This document shows positions 7,693 to 15,575 of a DNA stretch of 64,000 nt, one piece after another (positions within the stretch are counted from its first letter, which is position 1; the number at the start of each line of letters is the position of its first letter). The notes below the pieces were generated by a model, which searched no databases, was not told where the DNA came from, and worked only from the letters and a program-made list of their open reading frames with translations. This DNA comes from Owenweeksia hongkongensis DSM 17368 (GTDB taxonomy: Bacteria > Bacteroidota > Bacteroidia > Flavobacteriales > Schleiferiaceae). Where the stretch lies: contig NC_016599.1 in assembly GCF_000236705.1 (NCBI RefSeq), positions 3,844,001-3,908,000 of the forward strand, given 5' to 3'. The position numbers were made by a program, and so were the translations under genes.

Positions 7693-7759
7693 GGTTCGCG
7701 ACTCCGCTCTTCAAACTACCTAGATAGTAATAGGCGTGTGGCTGAGCGAAGTCGAAACC
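7693..7759. repeat. REP-like imperfect palindrome between gdh and pntAA
   Basis: GGTTCGCGACTCCGCTC (7693-7709) is an imperfect inverted copy of GAGCGAAGTCGAAACC (7744-7759), giving a hairpin with a 34-base loop. The arm containing CTGAGCGAAGTCGAAA resembles a repeat type I know from many Bacteroidota genomes. Only this one copy is in the window. Confidence 0.5.
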
Positions 7760-7796
7760 TTCAATAAAACCTCTTCCACACTCAAACCAGTTCTTT

Positions 7797-7832
7797 CAAA
7801 AACCGCTGAGTTTTTCTGGCTTGAGCGCGGTT
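7797..7832 (-). terminator. Probable terminator after glutamate dehydrogenase
   Basis: On the minus strand an AACCGC/GCGGTT stem with a 20-base loop is followed by TTTTG. The stem is short, so the call is tentative. Confidence 0.35.
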
Positions 7833-7869
7833 GAGTTGTCCTCATTTTTATGTTTTAAGTTTCTTTTCC

Positions 7870-9147
7870 TTATGGGAAAATTCCTCTTTGGATATAAGCT
7901 TGTTCTATTCTTCGGATAGCTTCTATATAAGCCGAGGTACGCCAGTCTGTATGAAATTCGTTGGCCGTGTTCAATAGCTTTTTAAAACTTTGCCCCATCT
8001 TAGACTCCAGCTTGGTAAGCACTTCATCCATTTGCCATAGCTCACCATTTCTGTTTTGAAGCCATTCAAAATAACTTCCAATTACACCGCCTGAGTTGCA
8101 GTATATATCCGGAATCACGTCAATGTTTCTTTCAAAAAGTATGCTGTCAGCTTCCACATCTACAGGGCCATTGGCTCCCTCGGCAATCATCATTGCTTTG
8201 ATGGTTTCAGCATTTTCACCAGTAATCTGGTTACCCATTGCGGCTGGAATAATAATGTCACAATCCAGTGCAAAAAAGTCGGATGTAGGATATTCACTGG
8301 CCTGTGGGAAACCGCTGATATGGTGATTATTTCCTTGAGCATACACAATCAATTGGTCCGGATCGATTCCATCAGCATTGTAAATAGTACCGCTGGCATC
8401 TTGCACACCTACTAAAATAGCTCCGTGCTGCTTCATAAAATGTGATGCCCAAAAGCCCACATTTCCAAAACCTTGAACGATGTAGCGCATACCTCGTAAG
8501 TCATAACTTTTTAGCTTTGCCCATTCTTTGATACTTACTACTACACCAAATCCTGTTGCACGGTCACGTCCTTCCAACCCTCCGGCACCTACAGGTTTTC
8601 CGGTTACAACGTGAGCATTTTTAGTACGCTCATTGGTAGATTTGGTACTCATGTAGGTATCCGCAATCCACGCCATCATTTGTGGAGTAGTGTTTACATC
8701 TGGTGCAGGAATGTCATGCTCGGGCCCTATGTTATCGCCAAGGGCATAGGTAAATCTACGCGTGATGCGCTCCAATTCCGAGATAGAATATTTGGATGGA
8801 TCTAACTGGATTCCACCTTTTCCACCACCATAAGGCAAACCTGCCAAAGATGTTTTCCAGGTCATCCAGGTAGCTAGCGCGCGAGCCGCATCAATATCTA
8901 CAGTTGGGTGGTAGCGTAAACCGCCTTTGTACGGTCCTAGGGCGTTGTTGTGTTGTACACGGTAGCCCGTAAATACTTCCACGCTTCCATCATCCATTTT
9001 TACTGGAAAGTGAACTACGATTTCATTGTTGGTGATGGCTAAAATTTTGCGCACAGCCGGGGTGAGATTCATCAGATCAGCAGCTTTTTCGTACTGATGT
9101 TTCACGTTTTCATACATGCCCATTCTAGGCTTTTCTTTTGTAATCAT
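7870..9147 (-). CDS. gdhA: Glutamate dehydrogenase (Glu/Leu/Phe/Val family)
   Basis: The 425 residues match the hexameric class of about 420. The N-terminal substrate domain carries PYGGGKGGIQLDP with the catalytic Lys and GPEHDIPAPDVNT with the catalytic Asp. The C-terminal Rossmann domain has VQGFGNVGFWAS (about 220). It interconverts glutamate and 2-oxoglutarate plus ammonia; cofactor choice (NAD or NADP) cannot be read with confidence. It follows the Cys-rich gene by 15 bases and is co-transcribed with it. Confidence 0.93.
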   Translation of the reverse strand: MITKEKPRMGMYENVKHQYEKAADLMNLTPAVRKILAITNNEIVVHFPVKMDDGSVEVFTGYRVQHNNALGPYKGGLRYHPTVDIDAARALATWMTWKTSLAGLPYGGGKGGIQLDPSKYSISELERITRRFTYALGDNIGPEHDIPAPDVNTTPQMMAWIADTYMSTKSTNERTKNAHVVTGKPVGAGGLEGRDRATGFGVVVSIKEWAKLKSYDLRGMRYIVQGFGNVGFWASHFMKQHGAILVGVQDASGTIYNADGIDPDQLIVYAQGNNHHISGFPQASEYPTSDFFALDCDIIIPAAMGNQITGENAETIKAMMIAEGANGPVDVEADSILFERNIDVIPDIYCNSGGVIGSYFEWLQNRNGELWQMDEVLTKLESKMGQSFKKLLNTANEFHTDWRTSAYIEAIRRIEQAYIQRGIFP

Positions 9148-9162
9148 GTGATCGTTTAATGG

Positions 9163-9432
9163 TTATAAATAGTGTTCGCAATGAAATGTGATGATGTCAT
9201 CATTTCTCCAGTGGCAATCATCTTTCAGTTCACAGTTTCCGCATAGCCCCGTAAAATGCTTAAGCTCCGGTTCGTGAAATGTTTTGATTTGAGATTCTAC
9301 CGTGCTTGCAAAGTGTTCATCGCAAGTATGCACCGCATGCCCATTGCGAAGAGTGCATTGGGTGTTGTAATCACAATTGGTACATAGGCTTAATGTCAAT
9401 TCCATAGGGGCAATGTTTTGTTGCCACTCCAT
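9163..9432 (-). CDS. Cys-rich small protein with duplicated metal-binding motif
   Basis: The 89-residue protein (from the ATG at 9432; an in-frame TTG lies two codons upstream) contains two copies of one motif. Near residue 17 it reads LCTNCDYNTQC...HTCDEHF and near residue 64 LCGNCELKDDC...FHCEHY, i.e. CxxCx5Cx(10)CxxH twice. That spacing suggests zinc or an iron-sulfur centre bound per repeat. It is the first gene of an operon with glutamate dehydrogenase, so a regulatory or stabilising role in nitrogen metabolism is possible. I do not recognise a named family. Confidence 0.75.
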   Translation of the reverse strand: MEWQQNIAPMELTLSLCTNCDYNTQCTLRNGHAVHTCDEHFASTVESQIKTFHEPELKHFTGLCGNCELKDDCHWRNDDIITFHCEHYL

Positions 9433-9548
9433 AGTCAATAGGTGTGCCCTTAAAGAAAGCTAAAGGTTGAAAAAGTTATAAGTTAAAGGTTGCTAGTGGT
9501 TTAGGTTTTTAGGCTTTCGCCAAATGTGTTTGCGTATCGGGGAGAAAT

Positions 9549-9562
9549 TACCCGGCCGGGTA
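9549..9562. promoter_or_regulatory. 14-bp perfect palindrome upstream of the Cys-rich/gdh operon
   Basis: TACCCGGCCGGGTA is a perfect palindrome 117 bases before the operon's ATG (minus strand) and 105 bases past the antiporter stop. It is GC-rich against an AT-rich background. An operator is the simplest explanation. Confidence 0.4.
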
Positions 9563-9666
9563 GAAATGTATCGGACCTTATTCTTAAGGACGAAACAGGA
9601 AATAATCGAAATTTCTATGAAGCAAGAAACGAATGAAAATTAAAGTTGGTTGGATAAAATTTGTCC

Positions 9667-11142
9667 TTATGATTTTTGAAGAGCCATACTTACTTCTTCC
9701 AAGTTTTCGCCAGAATCGGCCAGTATCACCAATTTGTCATCAGCATGAATTACGCTAGTGTCGTTGGGCATAATGTATTTGCCATCTCTCTCAATGAGCG
9801 CAATAATGGAGTTTTTTGGAAACTTTAAATCCACAATTTTTTTACCCACAGAAGGGCATGCCTCTGAAATTAGCATTTCTTTCATAGCAGCCTTAGGGTG
9901 ATTGGCTTTTAATACATCGGTGGGGTGGCTAAGTTTTTTTTCCTCCGGAAGCCCTACACCAAGCCAGCTAGCTACTTTGCCTAGCGTGGTGCCTTGCAAT
10001 AGCACCGAGCTCACCGAGATAAAGAAAACAATGTTGAATATAATATTGGCTTTGTCAATTCCTGCCAAAAGCGGGTATGTGGCAAATACAATAGGTACGG
10101 CACCTCGCAGTCCAACCCAGGAGATATAAAAACGTCTCTGAAGTTTCATTTTAAAAGGAAGCAGAGAAACGAAAACGGCCAGGGGGCGAGCCACAAAAAT
10201 TAGGAAAATCGAAATCAAAAGACCGATGCCTATATAGGGTATGATTTGACTTGGGAAAACCAATAGCCCGAGGGTAAGGAAAAGTACAATTTGCATGAGC
10301 CAAGCAAGCCCGTCAAACATACCAAGTATTGTTTTTTTATGAATGAGGTTTTGATTACCCAAATAAACCGAGCACAGATAAATAGCTAAAAAACCATTTC
10401 CCCCGATGGCATCAGTGGTAGAGTAGGTGATAAACATAAGAGCAATGACCAACACGGGGTACAGCCCTTCAAAATCTAAGCGGATATTGTTGATGACCCA
10501 TTTGCTTATTTTACCGAAAAGGAAACCAGCACCAGCACCGATGGCCATTTGCATAAAAAACAGAGGAAGGAGCGACCATAAACTTTTTTCGGGCTCCACT
10601 ACCATCCCCAAAAAGGCAATGGTCAACACATAGGCCATTGGGTCATTACTACCACTTTCAAGCTCAAGGGTAGGTCTAAGGTTTTTCTTTAGAGCAAGAT
10701 TTTTACCCCTTAAAATTGAAAAGACTGCTGCCGCATCTGTGGAGGATACTATGGCTCCCAGAAGGAGACTTTCATAAATGGTGAAGTCGGTGACTAAAAA
10801 AACAAAGTACCCGAGACCAAGAGCTGTAAGTAAAACACCAAAGGTGGATAGAGCTAATCCTACTCGTAGAACCGGCTTTACGGTAGACCAACTGGTGTCT
10901 AAACCTCCCGAAAAAAGGATGAAGTTTAATGATACAATTCCTATAAACTGGGCAATCTGTGGATTGTCAAAATAAATCCCTCCCAAACCTTCTGAACCGG
11001 CCAACATCCCTATAGTCAAAAACAAAAGTAGGGTAGGGATACCGAACTTAAAGCTGGTTTTTCCAACCAAGATGCTTATCAAAAGCAGCAAGGAACCAAT
11101 CAGGACTATATTTTCTATGGTGATGTTCACGGTTGCAAACAT
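9667..11142 (-). CDS. Potassium/proton antiporter (NhaP2/CvrA type)
   Basis: This 491-residue CPA1/CPA2-type antiporter has about 12 membrane helices (residues 10-385), with the conserved SSTDAAAVFSILRG motif near 135-150, LELESGSNDPMAY near 160, and WVGLRGAVPIVFATYPL near 345. A cytoplasmic TrkA-C-like domain follows (about 415-490). The S-N-D-P motif and C-terminal RCK-type domain are typical of NhaP2 K+/H+ exchangers, which remove potassium and protect against cytoplasmic alkalinity or osmotic shifts. The gene stands alone. Confidence 0.9.
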   Translation of the reverse strand: MFATVNITIENIVLIGSLLLLISILVGKTSFKFGIPTLLLFLTIGMLAGSEGLGGIYFDNPQIAQFIGIVSLNFILFSGGLDTSWSTVKPVLRVGLALSTFGVLLTALGLGYFVFLVTDFTIYESLLLGAIVSSTDAAAVFSILRGKNLALKKNLRPTLELESGSNDPMAYVLTIAFLGMVVEPEKSLWSLLPLFFMQMAIGAGAGFLFGKISKWVINNIRLDFEGLYPVLVIALMFITYSTTDAIGGNGFLAIYLCSVYLGNQNLIHKKTILGMFDGLAWLMQIVLFLTLGLLVFPSQIIPYIGIGLLISIFLIFVARPLAVFVSLLPFKMKLQRRFYISWVGLRGAVPIVFATYPLLAGIDKANIIFNIVFFISVSSVLLQGTTLGKVASWLGVGLPEEKKLSHPTDVLKANHPKAAMKEMLISEACPSVGKKIVDLKFPKNSIIALIERDGKYIMPNDTSVIHADDKLVILADSGENLEEVSMALQKS

Positions 11143-11261
11143 CGGGATAGTTACTTAAACATAAGATAGCTGCGCAGAGAAAGTAAAATTTCAATGATAT
11201 GCAGGCGAATAATGGTTCCGTTATTGTGGGAGTTTATTATTTTAAGGAGGGGAGGGAGATT

Positions 11262-11300
11262 AAAATGCCCAAACTCTTCTTTGGAAAGAGGAGTTTGGGC
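11262..11300 (-). terminator. Probable terminator after the small anchored protein gene
   Basis: A 10-bp perfect stem (GCCCAAACTC/GAGTTTGGGC, 11267-11276 with 11291-11300) is followed on the minus strand by ATTTTAA. The T tract is weak. It separates the 152-residue unknown from the antiporter gene. Confidence 0.5.
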
Positions 11301-11318
11301 GGTAAGTTATTAGCTTAC

Positions 11319-11777
11319 TTACTTCACTTTTTCAATACTTCGTACCCACTTTTCAGCAAGTATATACTCTTCAGAAACTGAGGGTAAAATGTCAGAATCA
11401 TAAAACTCTAACTTTTGTTGTGGTGCATTTTTAAGCTGAATGGCCAAGTGGATTTTTTCCAGGTTGGGGCCGTCCATTTCCTTTGCTATTGTACAGCTTT
11501 TCATGTTGCGCAAATCTATTTGTGTAGTCTCCAAGCCATGACCGTTTAACTTGGTATAAAACAGCTTTTTTGAAGTTTCATCGATTCCTATACTGTATAT
11601 TTTGTTCCATGTATCGGATTGTGAAATGTTGACTCCGGCCTGTGTAGCCGCTTCTTTAAACTGTGTTTGTAATTTTTTATTTGCTTGATTTGAAGTGTAG
11701 TGTAGCCACAAAATAGGTATTAGGCAAACTACTAAAATACCCAGCCCTACCAGGGCTGTTGTTATATTAAAATCCAT
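11319..11777 (-). CDS. Membrane-anchored protein of unknown function
   Basis: From the ATG at 11777 the product has 152 residues: an N-terminal membrane helix (about 6-26, ALVGLGILVVCLIPILWL) followed by a soluble domain with alternating beta strands (IYSIGIDETSKKLFYTK, TTQIDLRNMKSCTIAKE, KIHLAIQLKN). A longer frame begins 13 codons upstream, but the A-rich stretch directly before 11777 fits a Bacteroidota translation start. The soluble part resembles proteins that compare a stored value with a field of a partner, but I recognise no family. Confidence 0.65.
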   Translation of the reverse strand: MDFNITTALVGLGILVVCLIPILWLHYTSNQANKKLQTQFKEAATQAGVNISQSDTWNKIYSIGIDETSKKLFYTKLNGHGLETTQIDLRNMKSCTIAKEMDGPNLEKIHLAIQLKNAPQQKLEFYDSDILPSVSEEYILAEKWVRSIEKVK

Positions 11778-11880
11778 TGTTTTTTTATTTTGATAAATAC
11801 TGGAGATGCCTGCCATAACAGATAGTATGGCGGGTGTGATTGATTTTACATAAGCTAATGTGAAAGCTTAAATCAAATAT

Positions 11881-12279
11881 TTACCAATGCGAATGGAAGG
11901 GGTAGATGATTTCGCTGAGTAATAAGCCAGGTTGTATAAGTTGGCTTTTGCTCAGGTAGTTTTTCTTTAGTTGAGAAAAATACTGTTGACTTGTTTTTTC
12001 ATTTTTCGAAAATAATGTCAGGCTGCCAAGTATAGGTTCTAGCCCGCCAATTGATCTGATCCAAGTATCACTGGAAGATGTGTTTTCCAGAAGTACAAAG
12101 TCGGGTTGATCTGCAAAGAAAATTTGCATAACATCACCACGGTCAGGAGTATCTGCAACAGTATGAGTGCTTCCAAACCTAAGAGCTAAAAAGCTGCTGA
12201 GAAAGACCAGACCAATTAATAAATAGGCTGAAATCCATCTGAGGAAAGTGTTGCTATGTAATACCGAGCTTTTGATCAC
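11881..12279 (-). CDS. Small membrane-anchored protein of unknown function
   Basis: A 132-residue frame starting at GTG (12279), with no usable Met before residue 51. One membrane helix (about 15-34, ISAYLLIGLVFLSSFLALRF) is followed by a soluble region, ending FHSHW. The sequence TPDRGDVMQIFFADQPDFVLLEN suggests a small periplasmic domain. No family is recognised and the non-ATG start lowers confidence. It lies divergent from the DUF302 gene. Confidence 0.5.
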   Translation of the reverse strand: MIKSSVLHSNTFLRWISAYLLIGLVFLSSFLALRFGSTHTVADTPDRGDVMQIFFADQPDFVLLENTSSSDTWIRSIGGLEPILGSLTLFSKNEKTSQQYFSQLKKNYLSKSQLIQPGLLLSEIIYPFHSHW

Positions 12280-12382
12280 TTTGTAATAATGCGAAAATCA
12301 AATCTGAAGGATTTCCGCTGTGCAATATTACTGCCAAAGACTCCAAAAAATGAAATTATTTTAAAGGGTAAAAAGAAGTGAT

Positions 12383-12404
12383 GTACTTTAGTACTTTAAG
12401 TACT
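12383..12404. promoter_or_regulatory. Overlapping palindromes before the DUF302 gene
   Basis: GTACTTTAGTAC (12383-12394) overlaps the perfect 15-bp inverted repeat AGTACTTTAAGTACT (12390-12404), giving three GTACT-type half sites. They end 27 bases before the ATG at 12432, a position suited to a repressor. Confidence 0.4.
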
Positions 12405-12431
12405 GACAACAACCCACAAAATCCCGCGAAG

Positions 12432-12875
12432 ATGATAAGAGTAATTTTTACGACCATAGTTTTTATGATAGTGAGCCTTTCGGCAAATGCACAATTAGAA
12501 GTAAAGCAAAGTCCGCATTCTCCAGAAGAAACCATGGCCATGTTGAAGGAAATAATAACCGAAAAGGGCTTGACTATTTTTAGCGAGGTGGATCACGCGG
12601 AACAAGCACAGCAAGTGGGTATGGAACTACATTCCGTAGGTATACTTTCATTTGGCGATCCAAAAGTGGGCACCATACTTATGCAAGCCGATCCGCATGT
12701 GGCGATAGAGCTTCCTTTAAAAATAATGGTTTTTGAAAGGAATGGCAGAACCATGATGGGCTATACAGATCCTGAGACTTATAGTGAAAAATACAATTTA
12801 GAAGGTCAGGAAGAAATTTTAAAGAAGATGCACAATCTGCTCGAGGAAATGGTGGAGACTGTTGTGAATAATTAG
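12432..12875 (+). CDS. Exported DUF302 protein
   Basis: The start at 12432 gives a Sec signal peptide (MIRVIFTTIVFMIVSLSANA, cleavage before QLEV) and a mature DUF302 domain. The core shows GLTIFSEVDHAEQA...VGILSFGDPKVGTILMQADP (as two family segments), IELPLKIMVFE and YTDPETYSEKYNL, all matching this small alpha/beta fold. The molecular role of DUF302 is not established. The total is 147 residues, and a longer frame from 12378 has an unsuitable N-terminus. Overlapping palindromes lie just upstream. Confidence 0.85.
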   Translation: MIRVIFTTIVFMIVSLSANAQLEVKQSPHSPEETMAMLKEIITEKGLTIFSEVDHAEQAQQVGMELHSVGILSFGDPKVGTILMQADPHVAIELPLKIMVFERNGRTMMGYTDPETYSEKYNLEGQEEILKKMHNLLEEMVETVVNN

Positions 12876-12885
12876 GATAGCTTTA

Positions 12886-14223
12886 TCACAGCTTCCCTCT
12901 CAAAGTTTTCCTATCAATCCCCAATATTTCGGCAGCTTTGGTTTTATTACCACCAACCGAAAGGAGCACTTTTTCAATATGCTTTTTCTCTACTTCCGCC
13001 AAAGTAGCCCATTGATTATCTTCAATATCAGAAGAAGGAGCTGCCATTTTTAGATGGTCAGGCAGTTGGTCAATTCCTATTTCATCATCGGCCATTATAA
13101 TGCATCGCTGTATAGTATTTTCTAGTTCACGGATGTTTCCGGGCCAGTGATAGCGAAGTAACACTTCCATAGCCTTTGCTGTAATGTGGAGCTTTGGTTT
13201 ATTAAATTCTCTAATAAACTTCCCCACAAAGTAACTTGCCAAAATGGGGATATCATCTTTACGCTTTCGTAAAGGTGGAATTTCCAAATTCACCACATTG
13301 AGACGGTAGTACAAGTCTTCGCGAAAGGTTCCCGTTTTAGACATTTCCAGCAAATCACTGTTGGTGGCGGCTACCACACGAACGTCAATTTTTTGAGCTT
13401 TGGTAGAACCAATCATCATCACTTCTTTTTCCTGAAGGACCCGTAAAAGTCTTTGCTGTACCTGGAGAGATGCGTTTCCAATTTCATCTAAAAATATAGT
13501 GCCACCATCAGCGGCCTGAAAGAAACCTGCTCTGGTAGAATCAGCTCCTGTAAATGCACCTTTGGTATAACCAAAAAGTTCGCTTTCTAATAGGTTTTCG
13601 GGAATGCCACCACAGTTTACCGCTACAAATGGAGACTTGGCAAAACGCCCGCTGTAATGAATAGCACGAGCCACTAGCTCTTTTCCAGTTCCGCTTTCAC
13701 CGTTTATGAGTGTGGTTACTTTATTGTCTTTGATGCGCTCAATCACATCTTTTGTTTTCTCTAGAGCTTCTGATTGACCAATGATTCCGTGGTAAGAGAG
13801 GGCGGCCTTATTTTTATCCGCTCCCGAAGTAAGCACCTCGGCTTGTTTTGCTCCACGGGTGTTCAGCAAAGATTTGTTTACGGCAGACTCCAGTTCAGCC
13901 TTAGTAAATGGTTTTACCAAATAATCAATCGCACCAGACTTTACAGCGTCAATGGCATTTTCTACCGAAGGATAGCCAGTAATAACCAGCACTGGCAATT
14001 GCGGAAAATTTTCGGAGGCATATTTTACCAACTGCATTCCATTAACCCCTGGCATTTGAAGGTCGGTGATTAATAAGTCCGGCTTACTTCCCTTGAGGAT
14101 ATCTACAGCATCCATCACATTGCTGGCCTGAAATGTGGTGTGCCCCAAGTCGCCCAGCTGGCGCCTCAGCACCTCAAGCATATCATGTGAATCATCTACT
14201 ATAAGTATGTGCTCTATGCTCAT
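12886..14223 (-). CDS. Sigma-54-dependent response regulator, NtrC family
   Basis: The 445-residue protein has three classic parts. The receiver domain (1-120) has the phospho-acceptor in LLITDLQMPGVNG. The AAA+ domain (about 150-385) has Walker A NGESGTGKE, the sigma-54-contacting GAFTGA loop and Walker B GGTIFLDEIGN. A Fis-type helix-turn-helix lies at the end (NKTKAAEILGIDRKTLRGKL). It activates RNA polymerase holding sigma-54. Its ATG overlaps the kinase stop by four bases, so the pair is translationally coupled. No sigma-54 promoter was recognised nearby, so targets are unknown. Confidence 0.95.
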   Translation of the reverse strand: MSIEHILIVDDSHDMLEVLRRQLGDLGHTTFQASNVMDAVDILKGSKPDLLITDLQMPGVNGMQLVKYASENFPQLPVLVITGYPSVENAIDAVKSGAIDYLVKPFTKAELESAVNKSLLNTRGAKQAEVLTSGADKNKAALSYHGIIGQSEALEKTKDVIERIKDNKVTTLINGESGTGKELVARAIHYSGRFAKSPFVAVNCGGIPENLLESELFGYTKGAFTGADSTRAGFFQAADGGTIFLDEIGNASLQVQQRLLRVLQEKEVMMIGSTKAQKIDVRVVAATNSDLLEMSKTGTFREDLYYRLNVVNLEIPPLRKRKDDIPILASYFVGKFIREFNKPKLHITAKAMEVLLRYHWPGNIRELENTIQRCIIMADDEIGIDQLPDHLKMAAPSSDIEDNQWATLAEVEKKHIEKVLLSVGGNKTKAAEILGIDRKTLRGKL

Positions 14224-15314
14224 GGGTGTAGTGGTAATGTTACATTAAAAGTAGTGCCCTTTCCTATTTCTGTACTAAAATGGATGTTGCCTTTGTGACT
14301 CCGCACAATGCCATGCACCACACTTAAGCCAAGTCCAGAGCCTTCGCCAATAGGCTTTGTTGTAAAAAAAGGTTCAAATATTTTATCCCTTACATTCTCA
14401 GGAATTCCGCTGCCTTCATCAGCAATAATGATGCTGAGGTTTTTGTTGGCAGTGAGTAGCTTTACGCGAATAGTGCTTTCGGGCGGAGAAGCGTAAATAG
14501 CATTTATAAGAAGGTTAAAAATCACCTGTGTAATCTGAATAGGATCGAGGCGGCCGAAAGTGTTTTTAGGATCTTTTTCCAATTCAATGTTTATCTGTGC
14601 ATTTTGTAAAGAAGGTTTTAAAAGCTTTAAAGCATCTTCTACCAAGGGGTTGATGGCAATGGATTCCATCTGCTGTGGCATTTCGCAGCTAAAAAACATA
14701 AGCTTCTTTACAACCTCTCGGGCATAGATGGCAGAGTCGGTTATTTTTTGAGCATCATGGGCCACTTGCTGTTCCTTTGTTTCTTCAGCTATAAGCTGTG
14801 AAAACCCCAGAATATTGCCCAATGGAGTGTTCAATTCATGCGCAATGCCAGCGGTGATTTCACCAAGTATGGAGAGGCGATCATTTCTTTCTACCGAACG
14901 TTTTAGCTTTTCCTCATGCTCAATATGCTGATGACGATCTACAATATTTGCTATTTCGTGAGCTACTTTTTTTAAAAGCTGAGTTTCCTCATGAAGAAAA
15001 GACTCGCTCGAATATTTTGAGGCGGGGTAATGAACAGAAACTTTTCCCACCTGTACATGATCTATCAAAATAGGGGTAGAAATAGAGACCGTTTGTTGAG
15101 GTAATTCAGTAGAGAAGTATTGACGGTTAGGAAGGTTTATTTCGGCAACAGCCGCATCACTGTGCAACCATGCTTGAGCTACCCTTTCGGTAATTGCTTG
15201 AAGCAAATCTTCAATGGAGTCTGAATGTTCAGAGGCAAGAGTGGAGATATCATAAAGACATGTAAGCTCCTTTATCCTTTCATTTAGTGTTTCTACAAGC
15301 TCCTGATTTCCCAT
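14220..15314 (-). CDS. Cytoplasmic sensor histidine kinase, partner of the NtrC-type regulator
   Basis: From the ATG at 15314 (an in-frame TTG lies two codons earlier) the protein has 364 residues and no membrane helix. A GAF-like N-terminal sensor (about 15-130) precedes a HisKA domain with GEITAGIAHELNTPLGN, the H being the phosphorylated residue, and a HATPase domain with NLLINAIYAS (N box), DEGSGIP (G1) and GSGLGLSVV (G2). A soluble GAF sensor implies an internal signal such as redox state or a gas, but the ligand is not readable. Confidence 0.93.
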   Translation of the reverse strand: MGNQELVETLNERIKELTCLYDISTLASEHSDSIEDLLQAITERVAQAWLHSDAAVAEINLPNRQYFSTELPQQTVSISTPILIDHVQVGKVSVHYPASKYSSESFLHEETQLLKKVAHEIANIVDRHQHIEHEEKLKRSVERNDRLSILGEITAGIAHELNTPLGNILGFSQLIAEETKEQQVAHDAQKITDSAIYAREVVKKLMFFSCEMPQQMESIAINPLVEDALKLLKPSLQNAQINIELEKDPKNTFGRLDPIQITQVIFNLLINAIYASPPESTIRVKLLTANKNLSIIIADEGSGIPENVRDKIFEPFFTTKPIGEGSGLGLSVVHGIVRSHKGNIHFSTEIGKGTTFNVTLPLHP

Positions 15315-15575
15315 GCGCAAATTTTAGACGAAGGTACTCACTTAGTCGAAAAGCCAAATAGTAATAACTAATCGACTGTTGCTATGTGGGAACTAATAAA
15401 GGAGGTTATCTAGAGGAAAAATAATTTATGGCAAGGGAATATTTATCAGTTTTTAATTTGGGTGGCAAACCCTGAAAATAAGTAAAACACGAGTTTTATA
15501 AGTACTGGCTAAAGTGACGAAAGTCATAGAATAGACCTTGGGCTTTGCACACCTTGCAAACCTGATTTTATATGT

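Noticed and set aside
11199-11381. 60-codon plus-strand frame
   Set aside because: It runs through the terminator hairpin at 11267-11300 and into the antisense strand of the neighbouring gene.
15321-15575. Possible sigma-54 promoter beside the NtrC-type regulator
   Set aside because: I searched for GG-N10-GC with TGGCAC/TTGCA context on the plus strand and found no acceptable match.
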